A DNA stretch of 64,000 nucleotides. Origin: Streptomyces seoulensis. GTDB lineage: Bacteria; Actinomycetota; Actinomycetes; Streptomycetales; Streptomycetaceae. Below, piece after piece: positions 61,219 through 64,000 of the stretch. The stretch's first letter is position 1, and every line of letters starts with the position of its first letter. Position numbers and translations under genes: made by a program. The stretch is taken from NCBI RefSeq assembly GCF_022846655.1, contig NZ_AP025667.1:5617001-5681000 (forward strand), given 5' to 3'. Under the pieces are notes generated by a model that saw nothing but the letters and a program-made list of their open reading frames with translations, ran no database searches and had not been told where the DNA came from.

Positions 61219-62247
61219 ATGACCACCCCAACTCCATCTGCGGCTGCCCCGCTTGAGGTGACCGACGAGCCCGTCGAGAAGTCGACCACTTCTCCGGGCC
61301 CGAAGGGCACCGAGAGCAGGTCTCCGGGACAACTGGCCTGGCTCCGGTTCAAGCGGGACCGCGTCGGTGTCGTCTCGGCCGTCATCGTGGTCTTCTTCTT
61401 CGTGGTCAGCCTCGCCGCCCCGCTCATCGCCCACCTCTACGGGAAGGACCCGTACACCACGTACGGGCTCAACACCCCGGGGCTGCTCGGCGACAACGGC
61501 TTCCCGGCGAAGCCGAACGGCGGCATCGACAGCGAGTTCTGGTTCGGCATCGACCCGCAGCTCGGCCGGGACGTCTTCACGTTCCTGCTGTACGCGATCC
61601 GCAACTCGCTGATGATCTCCGTCGCGATCACCGTGCTCACCATGGTCGCCGGCGTGGTCATCGGCATCAGCGCGGGCTACGTCGGCGGCAAGACGGACTG
61701 GTTCCTCGGCCGGGTCATCGACATCCTGCTCGCCTTCCCGCAGCAGCTCTTCTTCGTCGCCTTCACCCCGGTGGTCCTGGCGCTCTTCGTGGCGGACAAC
61801 GAGAACACGCCCACCTGGCTGGTCGTGGTCTGCCTCATCCTGCTGCTCACCATCTTCGGCTGGGCCTCCATCGCCCGGCTGCTGCGCGGCCAGGTACTGG
61901 CCCTGCGCGAGCGGGAGTTCGTCGAGGCGGCGAAGGTCACGGGCGCCTCCCCGGCCCGCATCATCTTCAAGGAGCTGCTGCCCAATCTCTGGACGCCCAT
62001 CCTGATCCAGGGCACCCTGCTGCTCCCGGCGATGGTCACGACGGAAGCGGGCCTCGCCTACCTCGGCGTCGGTATCCAGGACCCGACCCCGGACTGGGGC
62101 ATCATGATCGGCTACGCCGCCCAGTTCTACCAGGACGACTTCACCTTCCTGCTGTTCCCCGGCGTGACGATGGTCGTCTTCGTCCTGGCCTTCAACCTCC
62201 TCGGTGACTCGGTGCGCGACGCGCTCGACCCGAAGACCAACCGCTGA
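61219..62247 (+). CDS. oligopeptide ABC permease, BldKA/OppC-like
   Basis: 342 residues. A ~50-residue cytoplasmic extension, N-terminal helix ([20 protein letters not shown]), external loop with [18 protein letters not shown], five more helices and EAA motif ([19 protein letters not shown]). Its position as first gene before a lipoprotein resembles bldKA-bldKB of Streptomyces coelicolor, the importer needed for aerial mycelium formation. RBS CCAGGAG before ATG 61219. Orthology is inferred from gene order and family only. Confidence 0.85.
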   Translation: MTTPTPSAAAPLEVTDEPVEKSTTSPGPKGTESRSPGQLAWLRFKRDRVGVVSAVIVVFFFVVSLAAPLIAHLYGKDPYTTYGLNTPGLLGDNGFPAKPNGGIDSEFWFGIDPQLGRDVFTFLLYAIRNSLMISVAITVLTMVAGVVIGISAGYVGGKTDWFLGRVIDILLAFPQQLFFVAFTPVVLALFVADNENTPTWLVVVCLILLLTIFGWASIARLLRGQVLALREREFVEAAKVTGASPARIIFKELLPNLWTPILIQGTLLLPAMVTTEAGLAYLGVGIQDPTPDWGIMIGYAAQFYQDDFTFLLFPGVTMVVFVLAFNLLGDSVRDALDPKTNR

Positions 62248-62327
62248 CTCCGGCTCGACTCCAGGGCCTCGGCAAGGCTGCCGCGGTGCCGGTTCTCTCT
62301 CATCAACCCACTTCAAGGCAGGATGCG

Positions 62328-64000
62328 ATGTCCTTCTCGCGCAGAAACTTCCTGATAGCCACTGGTGTTGCCGCTGCCTCGGGCTCGGTGCTGACCGCGT
62401 GCAGCAGCGGTAACACGAGCAGCGCGGGGAAGGCCGGCAAGCAGGAAGCGGCCCAGGCCCACGCCAGCACGGTCAAGATCGGCACGGCGGAGGACTCCAA
62501 GGGCCCGGCTCCGGAGGTCTCCGGTGCCAAGAAGGGCGGCAAGGTCTACCTGCTGAACGACGACGACTTCTCGCACCTCGACCCGCAGCGCGTCTACTAC
62601 GCGTGGAACTCGCTCGCCGTCGTCGTCCTCTCCCGTTCGCTCACCGGCTACAAGATCGGTGACGACGGCTCGATGACCCTGGTCGGCGACCTCGCCACCG
62701 ACACGGGCACCATGAAGGACGGCGGCAAGACCTGGACCTTCACCCTGAAGGACGGGATCAAGTGGGAGGACGGCTCCGACGTCACCGTCGACGACGTCCG
62801 CCACGGCTTCGAGCGCGCCTTCGCCAACTTCATCACCGAGGGCGCCGTCTACGCCCAGACCTGGCTGACGGGCACCCAGGAGTACCGCAAGTCGTACTCG
62901 GGCCCCTTCAAGGGCAAGCACCTGAAGTCGATCGAGATCAGCGGCAAGTCCATCACGTTCCACCTCTCCGAGGCGCGTCCGGACTTCAACTACGTCGTGG
63001 CGATGCAGTCGTACGCGCCGACCCCGGTGAAGCACGACAAGAAGCAGGACTACGACAAGAAGCCGTTCTCCAACGGCCCTTACATGATCAAGTCCCACGT
63101 CACGGACAAGTCGATGGTCCTGGTCCGCAACAAGCACTGGGACCCGGCCACCGACCCGATCCGCAACGCCTACCCGGACGAGTTCGACTTCACCTTCGGC
63201 ATCGAGCAGCAGACCGCCGCGGACCGTCTGATCGCCGACTCCGGCAACGACCAGTACGCCGTGTCCTGGCGCACCGTCCCGCAGGACCGCGTCCAGCAGG
63301 CCACCGCCAAGGCCAAGGACCGCCTGTTCGAGGACCTGAGCAGCGGCACCAGCGTCTACTGGATCAACCAGACCCGCGTCACCGACATCAAGGTCCGCGA
63401 GGCCATCATCCGCGCCTGGCCGACGGCCGGCATCCGCCAGCTCCAGGGCGGCACGCACCGCGGTGACTACGCGACCGGCATCATGAGCCCGCTCGTCGCC
63501 GGTTACGAGTCGCAGGACGTGTGGGGCAAGCTGAAGAACCCCGCGGGTGACCCGGCCGCCGCCAAGGCGATCCTGAAGAAGGCCGGCAAGACCGGCACCA
63601 AGGTCGTCTACGCGTACATGAACGACCCGGTCAACGCCAAGGTGAAGGTCGTCGTCGAGAACGCCCTGAAGGCGGCCGGCTTCGACGTCGTCTCCAAGGG
63701 CATCGACTCCACCACCTGGTACGACCAGATCGGCAAGCTCGACAACGGCTACGACATCTACTGGGGCGGCTGGTCCTCGGACTGGCCGACCGGTTACTCG
63801 GTCTTCCAGCCGCTGTTCGACAGCCACAACGTGGTGGATCAGGGCACCAACTACTGCCACCTGAAGAACCCCGACGTGGACGCCGCCATCAAGGCCGCCA
63901 CCGCGGAGCCGGACCAGACCAAGGCCAACGCCATGTGGGCCGCCCTGGACAAGCAGGTCACCGAGCTGGGTGCCTTCATCCCGGACGTCTACATGAAGCG
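62328..64000 (+). CDS. peptide-binding lipoprotein, BldKB-like (3' end cut)
   Basis: At least 557 residues; the frame is open at the window end. N-terminus MSFSRRNFLIATGVA carries a twin-arginine motif (SRRNFLI) and a lipobox LTAC (Cys about 25), so it is probably a Tat-exported lipoprotein. The SBP_bac_5 domain follows (LKDGIKWEDGSDVTVDDVRH, PFSNGPYMIKS). Binds the extracellular peptide for the BldK-like importer, whose remaining genes should lie beyond 64000. RBS AAGGCAGGA. The tatB in this same window is part of its likely export route. Confidence 0.88.
   Translation, partial: MSFSRRNFLIATGVAAASGSVLTACSSGNTSSAGKAGKQEAAQAHASTVKIGTAEDSKGPAPEVSGAKKGGKVYLLNDDDFSHLDPQRVYYAWNSLAVVVLSRSLTGYKIGDDGSMTLVGDLATDTGTMKDGGKTWTFTLKDGIKWEDGSDVTVDDVRHGFERAFANFITEGAVYAQTWLTGTQEYRKSYSGPFKGKHLKSIEISGKSITFHLSEARPDFNYVVAMQSYAPTPVKHDKKQDYDKKPFSNGPYMIKSHVTDKSMVLVRNKHWDPATDPIRNAYPDEFDFTFGIEQQTAADRLIADSGNDQYAVSWRTVPQDRVQQATAKAKDRLFEDLSSGTSVYWINQTRVTDIKVREAIIRAWPTAGIRQLQGGTHRGDYATGIMSPLVAGYESQDVWGKLKNPAGDPAAAKAILKKAGKTGTKVVYAYMNDPVNAKVKVVVENALKAAGFDVVSKGIDSTTWYDQIGKLDNGYDIYWGGWSSDWPTGYSVFQPLFDSHNVVDQGTNYCHLKNPDVDAAIKAATAEPDQTKANAMWAALDKQVTELGAFIPDVYMK

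Noticed and set aside
61039..62316. 425-codon minus-strand frame over the BldKA-like permease
   Set aside because: Antisense to a clear permease; low-complexity charged product.
62313..63860. 515-codon minus-strand frame over the BldKB-like gene
   Set aside because: Shadow of a well-supported binding-protein gene.

Overview
The window is high-GC actinobacterial DNA and almost certainly from Streptomyces. Pointers are the strong G/C bias at third codon positions, many GTG starts with four-base stop/start overlaps, a mycothiol gene (mshB), a WhiJ-type XRE/DUF397 pair, a BldK-like peptide transporter at the right edge, and many actinobacterial DUF families (DUF3107, DUF3117, DUF3152, DUF6758, DUF6113, DUF397). 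No tRNA, rRNA, CRISPR array, prophage or complete insertion sequence was seen. It is an ordinary core-chromosome segment with a few accessory patches.

Layout. 1-4.8 kb: a leftward peptide/nickel-type ABC importer, preceded by a 31-codon leader ORF and a palindrome-bearing promoter. 4.8-9.9 kb: DUF3152 protein, alpha/beta hydrolase, TetR regulator, DUF3107, a ferritin-like protein and small proteins. 10.3-18.8 kb: a DEAD-box helicase with a long basic repeat tail, a NYN-domain protein, MarC, a PHP phosphoesterase, DUF6758, SuFu and CorA. 18.8-23.6 kb: a small MITE-like element between convergent genes, a lipoprotein, a soluble MgtE-like protein with DUF1003 partner, and Mrp. 24.6-33.8 kb: a block matching mycobacterial gene order as I remember it: tatB, htrA-like protease, ZAS anti-sigma and ECF sigma (one divergon side), O-methyltransferase, DUF3117, crotonase, tag, DivIVA-like, folP2-like and LOG protein. 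33.9-38.3 kb: lysine/diaminopimelate genes dapE and dapC beside the 7Fe ferredoxin gene fdxA. 38.4-47.8 kb: GNAT, SirB1-like protein, an ABC-2 transporter plus two-component operon, a VanW-like cell-wall protein and mshB. 48-52.7 kb: a WhiJ-like regulatory patch and a divergent Rho paralogue. 52.9-64 kb: an S9 peptidase, a five-gene opp operon and, divergent from it, the start of a bldK-like operon that runs off the window.

How the genes work together. The ends of the window are rich in peptide import (three systems), with a dipeptidyl-peptidase-type enzyme beside the opp operon. The middle deals with envelope stress: the sigma factor, its zinc anti-sigma, the HtrA-like protease and TatB lie in one direction. 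The BldKB-like lipoprotein carries a twin-arginine signal, so it may depend on the Tat system encoded here.

Most interesting points: a Rho-like ATPase that keeps its motor but has lost the RNA-binding aromatic residues; a 228-bp CTAG-ended element that supplies the stop codons of both flanking genes; leader-peptide arrangements upstream of the left ABC operon and of corA; likely CTG and ATT start codons; and a recurrent leaderless-promoter pattern.
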